DNA of 64,000 nt, from positions 56,115 to 120,114 of the forward strand of contig JAGOJY010000009.1 of NCBI GenBank assembly GCA_017994815.1, written 5' to 3'. The first letter of the stretch is position 1; each line of letters begins with the position of its first letter. Below, piece after piece: positions 18,901 through 27,368 of the stretch. The notes under the pieces were generated by a model. It did no database searches, was not told the origin of the DNA, and saw nothing but the letters and a program-made list of their open reading frames with translations. The translations under genes were made by a program, and so were the position numbers. This DNA is from Acidobacteriota bacterium (lineage in GTDB: Bacteria; Acidobacteriota; Polarisedimenticolia; J045).

Positions 18901-19153
18901 GATGACGGCGTTCGCGTTCATCCTCGGTGTCGTGCCGCTGCTCACGGCGAGCGGCGCCGGGGCGATGGCGCGGCGGGTGATGGGCATGACCGTCTTCAGC
19001 GGGATGCTGATCGCGACGATCCTGGGCGTGGTGCTGGTCCCGGTGCTGTTCGTGGCCGTGGAGCGGCTCGCGGGGAGCGGCGCGGCGGCGCGCCCGGCCC
19101 CGGCGCCTGCGGGCGGCCCGGAACTGGGCGGCGCCGCGGCGGGAGGGCACTGA
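15968..19153 (+). CDS. RND (HAE1/AcrB-type) multidrug efflux permease
   Basis: A 1061-residue proton-driven trimeric inner-membrane pump. It begins MSSFFVRRPIVAMVISI as in AcrB/MexB. The TM4 proton-relay pair is visible in LAIGIVVDDAIVVVEAV, and the RND signatures GLAAKNAILIVEFARA and FRPILMTAFAFILGVVPL occur in the C-terminal half. Length is typical. It starts three bases after the adaptor stop. The C-terminal 30 residues are Pro/Ala/Gly-rich and extend beyond the last helix, which is a normal variable region. Likely substrates are drugs or hydrophobic compounds; no specificity can be read from sequence. Confidence 0.95.
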   Translation: MSSFFVRRPIVAMVISILMVLIGAVTMTGLPIAQYPDVTPPMIQVTTTFTGASAVDIEQSVATPIEQQVNGVQDMIYMKSVNASDGTFTLQVSFEVGSDLDMSNVLVQNKVSQATATLPSSVKAYGVNIKKSLTFPLMVVVLRSPNGTYDGAFMSNYATININDQLLRTGGVGDVKVMGSSDYAMRVWVRPDLLARFDLTVADLSRAIQAQNTIAPAGSIGGAPAPRGTEFTYTVRTRGRLPLAEDFEKIVVKSAPDGSQVRLGDVARVELGTSIYGMVGRNNGRPAAVLAIYQQPGSNALVVAESIRRVMADVATQFPPDFEYDVALDTTLAISEGINEIVHTLFEAVLLVILVVFVFLQNWRATLIPLLTVPVSLVATFAVFPLLGFSINTLSLLGLVLAIGIVVDDAIVVVEAVMHHIEQGMKPKDATLQAMREVSGPVVAIALVLSAVFIPVGFMGGITGRLYQQFAITIAISVCFSAFNALTLSPALAALLLRPKGEKRSLLDAFYRWFNRLFERFTGGYVSFTGILVRKAFRSAVLVLLFAGLAAWLGLRIPGGFVPEEDNGYLMASVQLPDGASAERTDEVCRKVEAIVGRIPAVYSSTMATGYNIISGAGATNAAVLFIALKEWGERDMSESSFVLARKLNYQFMREVPEAMVYAFGAPAIPGLGTGAGFSMMLQDRSGNTPADLQVQVEHFLDAARKRPEIGQINTVYRAGVPQLYADIDIDRALKMGVPLEDLNTALGSLLGAAYVNDFNRFGRVYKVFLSGEPEYRDQTEDLSSFFVRSSQGEMVPLSTVVTLTPTTGPDFTNRYNLYRSVELTGVPASGFSSAQALAALEETAKATLPPGWGYDWSNMSYQEKKAAGTGAIVFVLAIVLVFLILAAQYESWSLPFSVLLGTPFAAFGAFLGLWLARKAIPIYENNVFAQIGLVMLIGLAAKNAILIVEFARAKHETGTPVIQAALEAAKLRFRPILMTAFAFILGVVPLLTASGAGAMARRVMGMTVFSGMLIATILGVVLVPVLFVAVERLAGSGAAARPAPAPAGGPELGGAAAGGH

Positions 19154-19154
19154 C

Positions 19155-20543
19155 ATGATCCGCCGGCCCGTGACGCGCACCTGCACGATGCTCCTGGCGC
19201 CGCTCGCGCTTGCGGGCTGCGCCCTCGGCCCCGACTACCGGCGCCCGGACACGCTGCCGGTCCCGGCGCAGTACGTTCAGACGACCGAGCGCTTGGCGGC
19301 CGCCGCCAATCTCGCGTGGTGGGACCTGTTCCGCGACCCGGCACTGCAGGGGCTGGTGCGCGAGGCGCTGCAGAACAACCGGGACCTCTTGATCGCGACC
19401 GCGCGGATCGAGGAATACCGCGCCCAGTATGGCTTCACGCGGACCGACCAGCTCCCTTCGTTGTCGTACTCGGCCGAGGCCGCCCGCGTGGACGGCCCGT
19501 TCCTCCGGCCCTTCGAACGGTACACCGTGGCGCTCGCGGCCTCGTGGGAGATCGACCTGTTCGGCCGCCTGCGCCGCTCGACCGAGGCCGCGCGGGCCGA
19601 CCTCCTGGCGACCGAGGAGGCGCGGCGCGGGGTTGCGCTCGCCATCGTGGCGAACGTCGCGCGGTCGTACTTCCAGCTGCGGGACCTCGACGCCCGGCTC
19701 GAGATCGCGCGCCGCACGCTCGACGGGCGCAGCGAGTCGACGCGGTTGATCCGCCTGCGGCTGGACCAGGGCGTCGCCTCCGAACTCGACGTGCGCCAGG
19801 CGGAGATCGAGGAGGGTGCGGCCGCGGGGTCCATTCCGGCTCTCGAGCGCGGGATCGCCCAGGTCGAGAACGGCATCAACTACCTGCTCGGGCGTCCCCC
19901 GGGGCCCGTTCCGCGTGGCCCGTCGCTCGTCGAGCAGGAGCTTCCGCCCGAGATCCCGGCCGGGCTGCCGGCGGAGTTGTTGCAGCGCCGGCCGGACCTC
20001 TTGCAGGCCGAGCACCAGCTGCACGCGCAGATGGCCCGCATCGGCGTCGCCGAGGCCCTGCGCTGGCCGACGCTGTCCTTGACCGCGGCGGGTGGCACCG
20101 AGAGCACCGAGTTGTCGGATCTCGGCAAGTCGGACACGCGCTTTTTCAACCTCGCCGCGAACATCTTCGGCCCGCTGTTCGAGTTCGGACGCAACAAGCG
20201 CCGGGTCGAGGTCCAGCGCGCGCGCGCGGACGAGCTCCTGCTCGCCTACGAGCAGAACGTGCTGGCAGCGCTGCGGGAAGTGGAGGACGAACTCGTCGCG
20301 GTGCGCACGTACCGCGCCGAGCGCGCGGTGCGGCTGGGGCAGGTCGAATCCTCGACCGCGGCCGCCCGGCTCGCGCGCGCGCGCTACGACACGGGCGTGT
20401 CGAGCTACCTCGAGGTGCTGGACGTCGAGCGCTCGCAATTCGACGCCGAGCTCCGCGCTTCCGAAGCGCTCGCGAACCAGTACGCCTCGCTGGTCAGCCT
20501 GTACGCCGCGCTAGGCGGTGGCTGGCCGCTGGATCATCCGTAG
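19155..20543 (+). CDS. RND outer-membrane efflux lipoprotein (OprM/NodT family)
   Basis: A 462-residue outer-membrane channel of the TolC-like OprM type. The lipobox LALAGC precedes LGPDYRRPDTLPVPAQY, the standard NodT start. Both halves contain the duplicated outer-membrane-factor repeat, for example AASWEIDLFGRLRRSTEAARA and the C-terminal RARYDTGVSSYLEVLDVERS. The ATG lies one base after the permease stop, with GGAGGG upstream. It completes the tripartite pump. The 123 bases downstream, before the convergent polymerase gene, hold nothing recognisable. Confidence 0.93.
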   Translation: MIRRPVTRTCTMLLAPLALAGCALGPDYRRPDTLPVPAQYVQTTERLAAAANLAWWDLFRDPALQGLVREALQNNRDLLIATARIEEYRAQYGFTRTDQLPSLSYSAEAARVDGPFLRPFERYTVALAASWEIDLFGRLRRSTEAARADLLATEEARRGVALAIVANVARSYFQLRDLDARLEIARRTLDGRSESTRLIRLRLDQGVASELDVRQAEIEEGAAAGSIPALERGIAQVENGINYLLGRPPGPVPRGPSLVEQELPPEIPAGLPAELLQRRPDLLQAEHQLHAQMARIGVAEALRWPTLSLTAAGGTESTELSDLGKSDTRFFNLAANIFGPLFEFGRNKRRVEVQRARADELLLAYEQNVLAALREVEDELVAVRTYRAERAVRLGQVESSTAAARLARARYDTGVSSYLEVLDVERSQFDAELRASEALANQYASLVSLYAALGGGWPLDHP

Positions 20544-20666
20544 GGGCTTCAAAAGGACACCTCTATCAAGGAACGTGCATCCTGCCGCCGGACGGCTCGA
20601 TTTGGTGACCGAAGAGAGGGTAGGCGGCCAGCGTCCTCGTCGATGCCCGGGGCTTGCGCGCGACGA

Positions 20667-22997
20667 TCAGAACAGGTCGAGCTGGCGGTCGTCGCCGATG
20701 ACCTTGTCGAAGTCGAGATGGAGGATCGCGAGCACTGGCTCGGCGACCGCGCGCACCTGCTTGTCGACGTAATGCTCGTAGTCCACCGGGCTGGTCAGCG
20801 CGGTGGCAGGCTCGGGGCCGGCCACGGTCACGACGTAGGCGATGACGCGTGGCAACGCGCCCCCGAGCTTGCGCGCTGCGGCGACGTGGGGCGGGGTCGC
20901 CGCCGTGTACTCGTCAACCCCCTTGCGCAACGCCTTGCGGTAGACGAGGAGGTCGTTGAGGCGTCCGGCCCGCAGGTCGGCCACGGTGTCGCGCAGGTAC
21001 TCCTGCACGGGCTGCTCGGCAAAGAGCCGCCGGTAGAGCTCCTTCTGGACGCTCTTGGCCAAATCGGTCCAGTCGCGGCGGACGACTTCCAGCCCGGTGA
21101 AGACGACGCGGGACACGCCGTCCTCCTCGACCAGCCCCGCGTAGCGCTTGCGCGCGCCGCCGGCGCCGCGCCGCAGGACGGGCAACAGCAGCCGCAGGTA
21201 CAGGGTCTCGAACACGAGCTGGAGCCGGCTCGCCACGCGCCACGTGCGTGCCACGTGCTCGCCCAGTTCGGCCGTCAACTCGTCGGCGAGGCGCGCACCC
21301 ACGGCGCGGGCAGCGGCCGCGTCCGACTCGCCGGTCGCGACGAACAGGCTGTCGGTGTCGCCGTAGAGCACGGCGAAGCCGCGCGCCTCGACGCGGGCCT
21401 TGGTCCACAGCAGGATCTCGCGGCCGAACGAAGTGATCGCGTTCGACAGCTCCGCGCTGTGGAACCGGCAGGCCGGGGTGCCCAGCACACCGTAGAACGA
21501 GTTCATCAGGATCTTGATCGCGTGCGCCGCGGTCTTGTCACCGGCCGCGCGCGCGGCCTCGCGCTTCGGCATCAGCTCGTCCAGCAGGCCCGGCAGGATC
21601 CCCGGCGCGCGGCGAAACGCCGCTCCGTTCGGTGCGACGATCGGGTCGGCGTCCGGCGTCGGGGCGCGCAGGTGCCCGAGCGGGTCGATCTGGAACGTCC
21701 GGATGATGCTCGGGTAGAGGCTCTTGAAATCGAACACGACGACGTTGCGGTAGAGCCCGGGCGCCGGTTCCAGCACGTAGCCGCCGGACAGCTCCCCCGC
21801 TTCCTCGTTGGGCGAAGGGTCGGACGCCGGTCGCGCGGTCGGCGCCACGACGCCGCGTCGCGCCAGCTCCGACAGGTACAGGAAGTCGAACGCCGCCACG
21901 CTCGCCGCCACGCGGTCGAGCGGCACCCCGGTCAGGCGGCTCCGCTCCACCGCCAACTCGACCAGCCGCAGCTTCTGCAGGATCTCCAGCGCCAGCCGGG
22001 CGTCGCGCAGGTTGTACTCGACGAAGCGCGGCCGGTCCTCACGGAACGTGCGCAGGATCTGCTCGAAGCGGTCCGGTCCGCTGAACAGCTTGCCTTCGCC
22101 GAGCACTTGCCGCGCCACGAAGTCCAGCGAGTGCTCGTCGAAGCGCAGGAACGCTCCGCGGACGAGGTCCAGCCCGTCCAGCACCATCCGGCCCGTGACC
22201 GTGCAGCGCGAGGTGCCCCACGCCACGCGCGACGCGTCCACGCGCAGCGGGCCGGGGCCGCGGCCCAGCTCGAGCAGGACGCCCAGGCGCGCGGCCCGGC
22301 GGGCCAGCACCGCGAAGTCGAAGTCGATGACGTTCCAGCCGGTGATGACGTCCGGGTCCAGCTCGCGGACGCGCCGGCAGAACGTGGCCAGCAGTTCGCG
22401 TTCGCCGGGACAGGGCGTCGCGCCGGGCGGGCAGCCGCCCGGGGCGTCGAGCAGCAGGACCTCGGCGCCGCCGCAGCCGTAGAGGGCGATCGACAGCACC
22501 TGCTCGGCGCTCGGGTCGGTTTCGATGTCGATCGACAGCACCGACAGGGACGGGGTCCAGTCCGCGGGGGCCAACTCCGGGTCATCGAAGATCACGCCGC
22601 CGCCGGGCGCGGCCCGCTCCTCGCCCGTGATCGCGAGGCTGCCGCGGATCCGGTGGTCGATCAGCAGGCGCGCGGCGAAGCGGACATCGGCCTCGCAGCA
22701 CTCGATGCCGGCGGCCGCGAGGCGCTCGCGCAGGGCGGGAGCGTCGGCGGGAACGGCGAGTTCCACGCGGACCACCGCCTCGCCGGCGAAGTTCGTCTTC
22801 CCGGCCGCTTCGAGCGGCCGCGCGCCGAGCGCGCGGGCCCACTCCGCGTCGGCGGCGCGGACGAAGAACCGCGGCACCTGCCGGGTGTCGCGGACCAAGA
22901 ACGTCCTCCCGTCCTCGAGTTTGCCGTACAGAAGCACGACCGGCCGGCCCGCTTCCAGCCGGTAAGTCGGGTGCAGGACGAACCCGCGCGCGCTCAC
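20667..22997 (-). CDS. polB: Family B DNA polymerase (Pol II type) with proofreading exonuclease
   Basis: 776 residues, close to the 783 of E. coli Pol II. The N-terminal domain is followed by 3'-5' exonuclease motifs: Exo I SIDIET (Asp156, Glu158), Exo II GWNVIDFDF and Exo III YNLRDARLALEIL. The polymerase motifs are DFKSLYPSIIRTF (A), KILMNSFYGVLGTP (B) and YGDTDSLFV (C), all intact, plus KRYAGL in the thumb. In E. coli this enzyme restarts damaged forks and is SOS-induced; no LexA box was recognised here. It is monocistronic, divergent by 36 bp from the DUF2905 gene. Confidence 0.94.
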   Translation of the reverse strand: MSARGFVLHPTYRLEAGRPVVLLYGKLEDGRTFLVRDTRQVPRFFVRAADAEWARALGARPLEAAGKTNFAGEAVVRVELAVPADAPALRERLAAAGIECCEADVRFAARLLIDHRIRGSLAITGEERAAPGGGVIFDDPELAPADWTPSLSVLSIDIETDPSAEQVLSIALYGCGGAEVLLLDAPGGCPPGATPCPGERELLATFCRRVRELDPDVITGWNVIDFDFAVLARRAARLGVLLELGRGPGPLRVDASRVAWGTSRCTVTGRMVLDGLDLVRGAFLRFDEHSLDFVARQVLGEGKLFSGPDRFEQILRTFREDRPRFVEYNLRDARLALEILQKLRLVELAVERSRLTGVPLDRVAASVAAFDFLYLSELARRGVVAPTARPASDPSPNEEAGELSGGYVLEPAPGLYRNVVVFDFKSLYPSIIRTFQIDPLGHLRAPTPDADPIVAPNGAAFRRAPGILPGLLDELMPKREAARAAGDKTAAHAIKILMNSFYGVLGTPACRFHSAELSNAITSFGREILLWTKARVEARGFAVLYGDTDSLFVATGESDAAAARAVGARLADELTAELGEHVARTWRVASRLQLVFETLYLRLLLPVLRRGAGGARKRYAGLVEEDGVSRVVFTGLEVVRRDWTDLAKSVQKELYRRLFAEQPVQEYLRDTVADLRAGRLNDLLVYRKALRKGVDEYTAATPPHVAAARKLGGALPRVIAYVVTVAGPEPATALTSPVDYEHYVDKQVRAVAEPVLAILHLDFDKVIGDDRQLDLF

Positions 22998-23033
22998 GCC
23001 AGCAGCATAGCGGACCGGGCCGGCCTCACTACA

Positions 23034-23261
23034 ATGAGCGGCATGTCCCGGCAGACCGGTCTGCTCCTGGCGGTGGTCGGCCTCGCGCTGGTCGCGGTCG
23101 GCTTGCTCGCGGCAGCGGGGGGGCTGGGCTGGTTCGGGCGCCTGCCGGGCGACATCCGGGTGGAGCGGCCGGGCTTCCGGCTGTACGTGCCGGTCGTCAC
23201 GATGCTGCTGCTCTCGGTCGTCGTGAGCGTCGTCCTCTGGCTATTGCGGCGGTTCTTCTGA
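23034..23261 (+). CDS. DUF2905 small membrane protein
   Basis: A 75-residue protein with two TM helices (about 8-30 and 52-70) and the family signature GWFGRLPGDIRVERPGFRLYVPV between them. DUF2905 proteins are widespread, always about 70 residues, and of unknown function. An alternative ATG at 23043 removes three residues; neither start has an obvious ribosome site. The MITE-like element begins ten bases after its stop. Confidence 0.85.
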   Translation: MSGMSRQTGLLLAVVGLALVAVGLLAAAGGLGWFGRLPGDIRVERPGFRLYVPVVTMLLLSVVVSVVLWLLRRFF

Positions 23262-23270
23262 CGGCCCCGG

Positions 23271-23437
23271 CTAGTGTCCCGATTCCGTCATGGGTTTGCA
23301 ACAAAGGCTGTCGATGCGCCCGCAGGGCAAGGCGCGAGGACGCCGCTGTACTGGCCCGTACTGCAAGGACGAGCAACGCAGCCCTGCGGGATGCAGCGGC
23401 GGCCGACTGTAAAGCCATGACGGATTCGGGACACTAG
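23271..23437. mobile_element. 167-bp MITE-like palindromic element
   Basis: Terminal inverted repeats of 30 bp (23271-23300 and 23408-23437) differ at only three positions and begin CTAGTGTCCCGA. Inside is a second perfect inverted repeat, CCCGCAGGGC at 23319-23328 against GCCCTGCGGG at 23381-23390, so the whole element can fold. CTAG at both ends could be a target duplication or part of the repeats. It has no coding capacity. The right terminus supplies the TAG stop codon of the phospholipase D-like gene. This is the architecture of a non-autonomous transposable element moved in trans. Confidence 0.75.
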
Positions 23438-24681
23438 TACTGCGAGCGCAACAGCCCGTAGAACCTTTCGAGGAAGCGCTCGCGGAACGGCCGCTTCTTC
23501 CACTGTTCGAGCGTGATGCGCTCCGAAACGGCAATGTCGCGCTCGAACACGTCTTGCATGATGCTGGCGAACCCGGTGTTGTACACCGTGAGGTTCGACT
23601 CGGCGTTGAAGGCGAACGAGCGGCGGTCGAGGTTGGACGAGCCGATGCTGACCCAGCGTCCGTCCACGATCATCGTCTTGGCGTGCAGCCGCGCCGGCAG
23701 GTACTCGTAGATCTCGACGCCCGCCTCGAGCAGCTTGCGGTAATAGCTGCGCGAGGTGTAGCGCACCACCGTCGCATCGGTGTTGCGGCTGGGCAGCAGC
23801 ATGCGCACGCGGACCTTGCGCTCGGCCGCCGCGCGCAGTGTCTTTTCCGCGATGTGGTCCGGCACGAAGTACGCGTTCGTGATCGAGATCGACTCCTGGG
23901 CCGAGTCCACGGCGACGAGGAACGTCATCCGCGCCGGGTTGCCGTGGAACCCGGGCGAGGAGTCGACGAGCTGGCACGTGTACGGCCCGGGGCGATTGGC
24001 CGCGGGGTACAGCTCGGCCGACGTGAGGATCTCGTCGGTCGCCTCCAGCCAGGCCCGGGAAAACGCGGCCTGCATCTGCCGCACCACCGGGCCCCGCACC
24101 CGCGCCATGGTGTCGCGCCAGTGGTCCGGCCGCGTGGCGTTGCCCGTCCACGCATCGCTGATGCAGATCCCGCCGGTGAACCCCACCTTCCCGTCCACGA
24201 TCAGGACCTTGCGGTGCGTGCGCAGGTGCACCTTGCGCAGGTTCGACAGCCGCAGCGGCCGGAAGAACACGAGGCGCACGCCGGCGGCCTCGAGCACCTC
24301 GGCGTTCTGGACGCCGAAGGAGAGCGAGCCCCAGGCGTCCAGAAGCAACCGCACCTTGACGCCGGCGCGGGCGCGCTCGGCGAACGCCTCGACGAACTCG
24401 CGCCCGATCTGGCTGTCGTCGAAGATGTACGTTTCGAAGTGGATGCTCGACTGCGCGGCGCGGATCGCCTCCAGCATTGCGGGGAACGACTCGTCGCCGT
24501 TGAGCAGCACGTCGACGGTGTTGCCGTCCACCGGCTCGTTCCCCGCGGCGACGGTCAGCGCCGCGAGCATGTCGGCCTCGGGGGCGTTCAGCTGCGGCCG
24601 GTAGCGGTACGACGGAAAGGTGGCGCAGGAGCCCGCAACGAGGGCCAGGACGAGCGCGAGGAGCTGGAGCCGCGGGCGCAC
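23434..24681 (-). CDS. Phospholipase D/cardiolipin synthase-like lipoprotein
   Basis: 415 residues with two HKD motifs: HRKVLIVDGKVGFTGG (His156, Lys158, Asp163) and HAKTMIVDGRWVSIGSSN (His333, Lys335, Asp340). Such proteins form cardiolipin or other phosphodiester products at the membrane. The N-terminus (LLALVLALVAGSCATF) is a lipoprotein signal with Cys at about 19, so it is exported rather than an integral ClsA type. The start is GTG at 24681; no good ribosome site is visible and the frame is open upstream, antisense to the next gene. The stop TAG lies inside the terminal repeat of the MITE-like element, so the original C-terminus may have been altered. Confidence 0.85.
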   Translation of the reverse strand: MRPRLQLLALVLALVAGSCATFPSYRYRPQLNAPEADMLAALTVAAGNEPVDGNTVDVLLNGDESFPAMLEAIRAAQSSIHFETYIFDDSQIGREFVEAFAERARAGVKVRLLLDAWGSLSFGVQNAEVLEAAGVRLVFFRPLRLSNLRKVHLRTHRKVLIVDGKVGFTGGICISDAWTGNATRPDHWRDTMARVRGPVVRQMQAAFSRAWLEATDEILTSAELYPAANRPGPYTCQLVDSSPGFHGNPARMTFLVAVDSAQESISITNAYFVPDHIAEKTLRAAAERKVRVRMLLPSRNTDATVVRYTSRSYYRKLLEAGVEIYEYLPARLHAKTMIVDGRWVSIGSSNLDRRSFAFNAESNLTVYNTGFASIMQDVFERDIAVSERITLEQWKKRPFRERFLERFYGLLRSQY

Positions 24682-24756
24682 GGGGCAGGAGAGTATAGGA
24701 CGAAGCTTCGGGCATAATCGGTCGGCGTGGCACGGCGCGCGAACGAGGGGCGCGGG

Positions 24757-26091
24757 ATGATCCTGGTTCTCGGTGGCGGTCTCGCCGGCTTGTCCGCGGC
24801 GTACCACCTGGCGCGCGAGCTGCCGGGAGTGCCCCGGCTCGTGCTCGAGCGCGAGGCGGAGCCCGGCGGCCTCTGCCGCTCGCGCCGGGCGGACGGGTTC
24901 ACCTTCGACCTGACCGGCCACTACCTGCACCTGCGCGACCCCGAGACGGTGGCCCTGGTGGACGAGCTGCTCGGCGGCGAGCTGGTCCCGGTCGAGCGCC
25001 GCGCCGTGATCCACTGCCGCGGCACCATCGTCGATTTCCCGTTCCAGGCCCACCTGCACGGCCTGCCGCCGGACGTCGTCGCGCGGTGCCTCGTCGACTT
25101 CGTCGAGGCCTCGCGCTCCGGCCCGCCGGACAAGGACCCGCGGATGCCGTTCGGCGCGTGGGCCCGCGCGGTCTTCGGCGACGGCATCGCCGAGGAGTTC
25201 CTGCTCCCGTTCAACGCCAAGCAGTTCGGCGTCCCGCCGGACGAGCTGACGGCGGAGTGGGTCGCCTGGTCGGTGCCGCGCCCGGACCTGCGCCAGGTCG
25301 TCGGTGGCGCCCTGGGACTCAAGAACCCGGCGCTGGGCTACAACCCGCGGTTCCACTACCCGCGCTCGGGCGGGATCGGCGTCCTCGCGTCGGCCCTCGC
25401 GGAGCGCGTGGGCGCCGACCTCCGGCTGGGCGCGCGGGTGACCTCGATCGACGCGCACGAACACCGCGTCGTGCTCGAGGGGGGCGAGATCCTGCACTGG
25501 GAGCGGCTGGTCTCGACGCTGCCGCTGCCGGCGCTGCTGCAGCGCACGCGCGGGCTCGGCTCCTGCCCGCGCCTCGGGCGATCGCCGGCGGAGATGGCGG
25601 GCGAGCTGCGCTGGTCGGCGGTCATCGACCTGCAGATCGGCGTCGAGCGGCGCGAGATCGCCGGCGGCGCGCACTGGATGTACTTCCCCGGGCCGGAGTA
25701 CCCGTTCTACCGCGTCGGCTTCCCGGCCAACGTCGCGCCGGCGATGGCGCCGGCCGGCTGTCGTTCGTTGTCGGTCGAATTCCCGCACCGCCCGGGGGCA
25801 CCGCTGCCGGGCGTGGACGAGCTGCTCGCGGCAGCGCGCGAGGGACTCGTGCGCGCCGGCGTGCTCGGCGAGCGCGACCGCGTGGTCCACGCCGAGCGCG
25901 TGCTGCTCGACCCGGCGTACGTGATCTTCGACCGGCGCCGCACGCCGACCGTCGCCGCGGCCGAGGCGCTGCTCCACGGCGCGGGGATCCGCGCCATCGG
26001 CCGCTTCGGCGGCTGGACCTACAGCTACATGGAGCGCGCGCTGATCGACGGGCGAGATGTCGCGCGCGAGCTGGCGGCGGAGCTGCGGTGA
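24757..26091 (+). CDS. FAD-dependent amine-oxidase/UDP-galactopyranose-mutase-like oxidoreductase
   Basis: A 444-residue flavoprotein with the FAD-binding motif at the extreme N-terminus, MILVLGGGLAGLSAAYHLA, then LEREAEPGGLCRS and the C-terminal GRFGGWTYSYMERALIDGRDVA that closes the cofactor site. It belongs to the NAD-binding_8/protoporphyrinogen-oxidase-like superfamily that includes sugar-mutase and desaturase enzymes. ATG at 24757 with GAGGGG six bases upstream is preferred over GTG at 24727, as it places the glycine motif normally. It overlaps the glycosyltransferase gene by GTGA, so a role in modifying or supplying a sugar or lipid for glycan assembly is likely. Confidence 0.82.
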   Translation: MILVLGGGLAGLSAAYHLARELPGVPRLVLEREAEPGGLCRSRRADGFTFDLTGHYLHLRDPETVALVDELLGGELVPVERRAVIHCRGTIVDFPFQAHLHGLPPDVVARCLVDFVEASRSGPPDKDPRMPFGAWARAVFGDGIAEEFLLPFNAKQFGVPPDELTAEWVAWSVPRPDLRQVVGGALGLKNPALGYNPRFHYPRSGGIGVLASALAERVGADLRLGARVTSIDAHEHRVVLEGGEILHWERLVSTLPLPALLQRTRGLGSCPRLGRSPAEMAGELRWSAVIDLQIGVERREIAGGAHWMYFPGPEYPFYRVGFPANVAPAMAPAGCRSLSVEFPHRPGAPLPGVDELLAAAREGLVRAGVLGERDRVVHAERVLLDPAYVIFDRRRTPTVAAAEALLHGAGIRAIGRFGGWTYSYMERALIDGRDVARELAAELR

Positions 26092-27245
26092 GCGGGACCG
26101 CCCGGGTCTGCCACATCATCACGATGCTCGAGCTCGGGGGCGCGCAGCAGAACACGCTGTACACGGTCGCGCACCTCGACCGCGCGCGCTTCGCCCCGAG
26201 CCTGATCGCCGGGCCGGGCGGGATCCTCGACGACGAGGCGCGCGCGATCCCCGGCCTCCTGTTCGAAACCTGTCCGCACCTCGCCCGGCCGATTTCGCCG
26301 CCGCGCGACGGTCTCGCGTTGGCCGACCTCGCGCGCCGGCTGCGGCGGCTCCGGCCGCACATCGTGCACACGCACTCGTCCAAGGCCGGCGTGCTCGGCC
26401 GGCTCGCCGCGTTCGCCGCCGGCGTGCCGGTCGTCGTGCACACGGTTCACGGGTGGGGCTTCCACGCGCGGCAGAACCCCGTCAAGCGGCGCGCGCTGAT
26501 CCTCGCCGAGCAGCTCGCGTCCGCCGCGACGACGCACTTCATCGCCGTGTCCGAGGCGAACGCCCGGACCGGCGAGCTGGAGGACATCGCGCCGCGCCGG
26601 ACGTTCACGGTCATCCGCTCCGGGATCGACCTCGCACGCTTCCGTGGCGGCGCAAGGTCCGGCGCGCTGCGCCGCGAGTTGGGGCTCGGGCCGGAGGTTC
26701 CGCTGGCCGGGATGGTCGCCTGTCTCAAGCCGCAGAAGGCGCCGCTCGACTTCGCCGCGGTCGCCGCGCAAGTCGCGGGAGCGATCCCGGACGCGCACTT
26801 CGTGCTGGCCGGCGACGGCGAGCTGCGTTCTGACCTCGAGCGCGCCGTCGCGCCGCTCGGCGGCCGGTTCCACCTGCTCGGCTGGCGGCGCGACCCGCAG
26901 GTCGTGGTCGGCGACCTCGACGTTCTGGTGCTCACGTCGCTGCACGAGGGGCTGCCGCGCGTCGTCCCCGAGGCGATGTCGGCCGGCGTGCCGGTCGTCG
27001 CGACGGCGGTGGACGGCACGCCGGAAGCGGTGCGCGACGGCGAGAACGGGTGGCTGCTCGCGCCCGGCGACATCGCGGGGCTGGCCGACTCGGTCGCCCG
27101 GCTGCTCCGCGATCGCGACCTGGCGCGCCGCATGGGCCAGGCGGGCGCGGCCCGCGCGGCGGAGTGGGACATCGACGAGATGGTCCGGCGCCAGGAACTT
27201 CTCTACGACGCGCTCCTGCGAACCCGCTCCGTCGCCCTTACTTAG
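26088..27245 (+). CDS. GT4-family glycosyltransferase
   Basis: A 385-residue GT-B fold enzyme. N-terminal VCHIITMLELGGAQQNTLY has the acceptor-side glycine loop and HTHSSKAGVLGRLAA is typical of exopolysaccharide or lipid-linked transferases. The C-terminal domain has VLTSLHEGLPRVVPEAMSAG, the GT4 E-x7-E nucleotide-sugar site, and GVPVVATAVDGTPEAVRDGENG. The GTG start overlaps the stop of the FAD enzyme gene, so the two are coupled. Together with the sugar-phosphate transferase at the window start it suggests envelope polysaccharide synthesis, though they are 25 kb apart. Confidence 0.9.
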   Translation: MSGTARVCHIITMLELGGAQQNTLYTVAHLDRARFAPSLIAGPGGILDDEARAIPGLLFETCPHLARPISPPRDGLALADLARRLRRLRPHIVHTHSSKAGVLGRLAAFAAGVPVVVHTVHGWGFHARQNPVKRRALILAEQLASAATTHFIAVSEANARTGELEDIAPRRTFTVIRSGIDLARFRGGARSGALRRELGLGPEVPLAGMVACLKPQKAPLDFAAVAAQVAGAIPDAHFVLAGDGELRSDLERAVAPLGGRFHLLGWRRDPQVVVGDLDVLVLTSLHEGLPRVVPEAMSAGVPVVATAVDGTPEAVRDGENGWLLAPGDIAGLADSVARLLRDRDLARRMGQAGAARAAEWDIDEMVRRQELLYDALLRTRSVALT

Positions 27246-27339
27246 CCAGCGAGAAAATCTCGTAAACGAAAGCGGTCCCCGCAACTCATTGAAAATCAAG
27301 AACGTCTTGAGTTTCGAATTAGTGCGAACGCAGCGCAGA

Positions 27340-27353
27340 TTCGTAATTACGAA
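27340..27353. promoter_or_regulatory. Perfect 14-bp palindrome in AT-rich leader (candidate operator)
   Basis: TTCGTAATTACGAA is a perfect palindrome in the unusually AT-rich 27246-27375 stretch upstream of the cytochrome cluster. Its size and symmetry fit a dimeric regulator site, and it lies just ahead of the putative -35 at 27369. No regulator gene is adjacent. Confidence 0.45.
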
Positions 27354-27368
27354 CCTGAACGATTTGAT

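Noticed and set aside
23271..23437. Element as an ordinary transcription terminator
   Set aside because: The two nested inverted repeats cover 167 bp with 30-bp ends and have no T tract. That is larger and more symmetrical than a terminator, although it may still stop transcripts.
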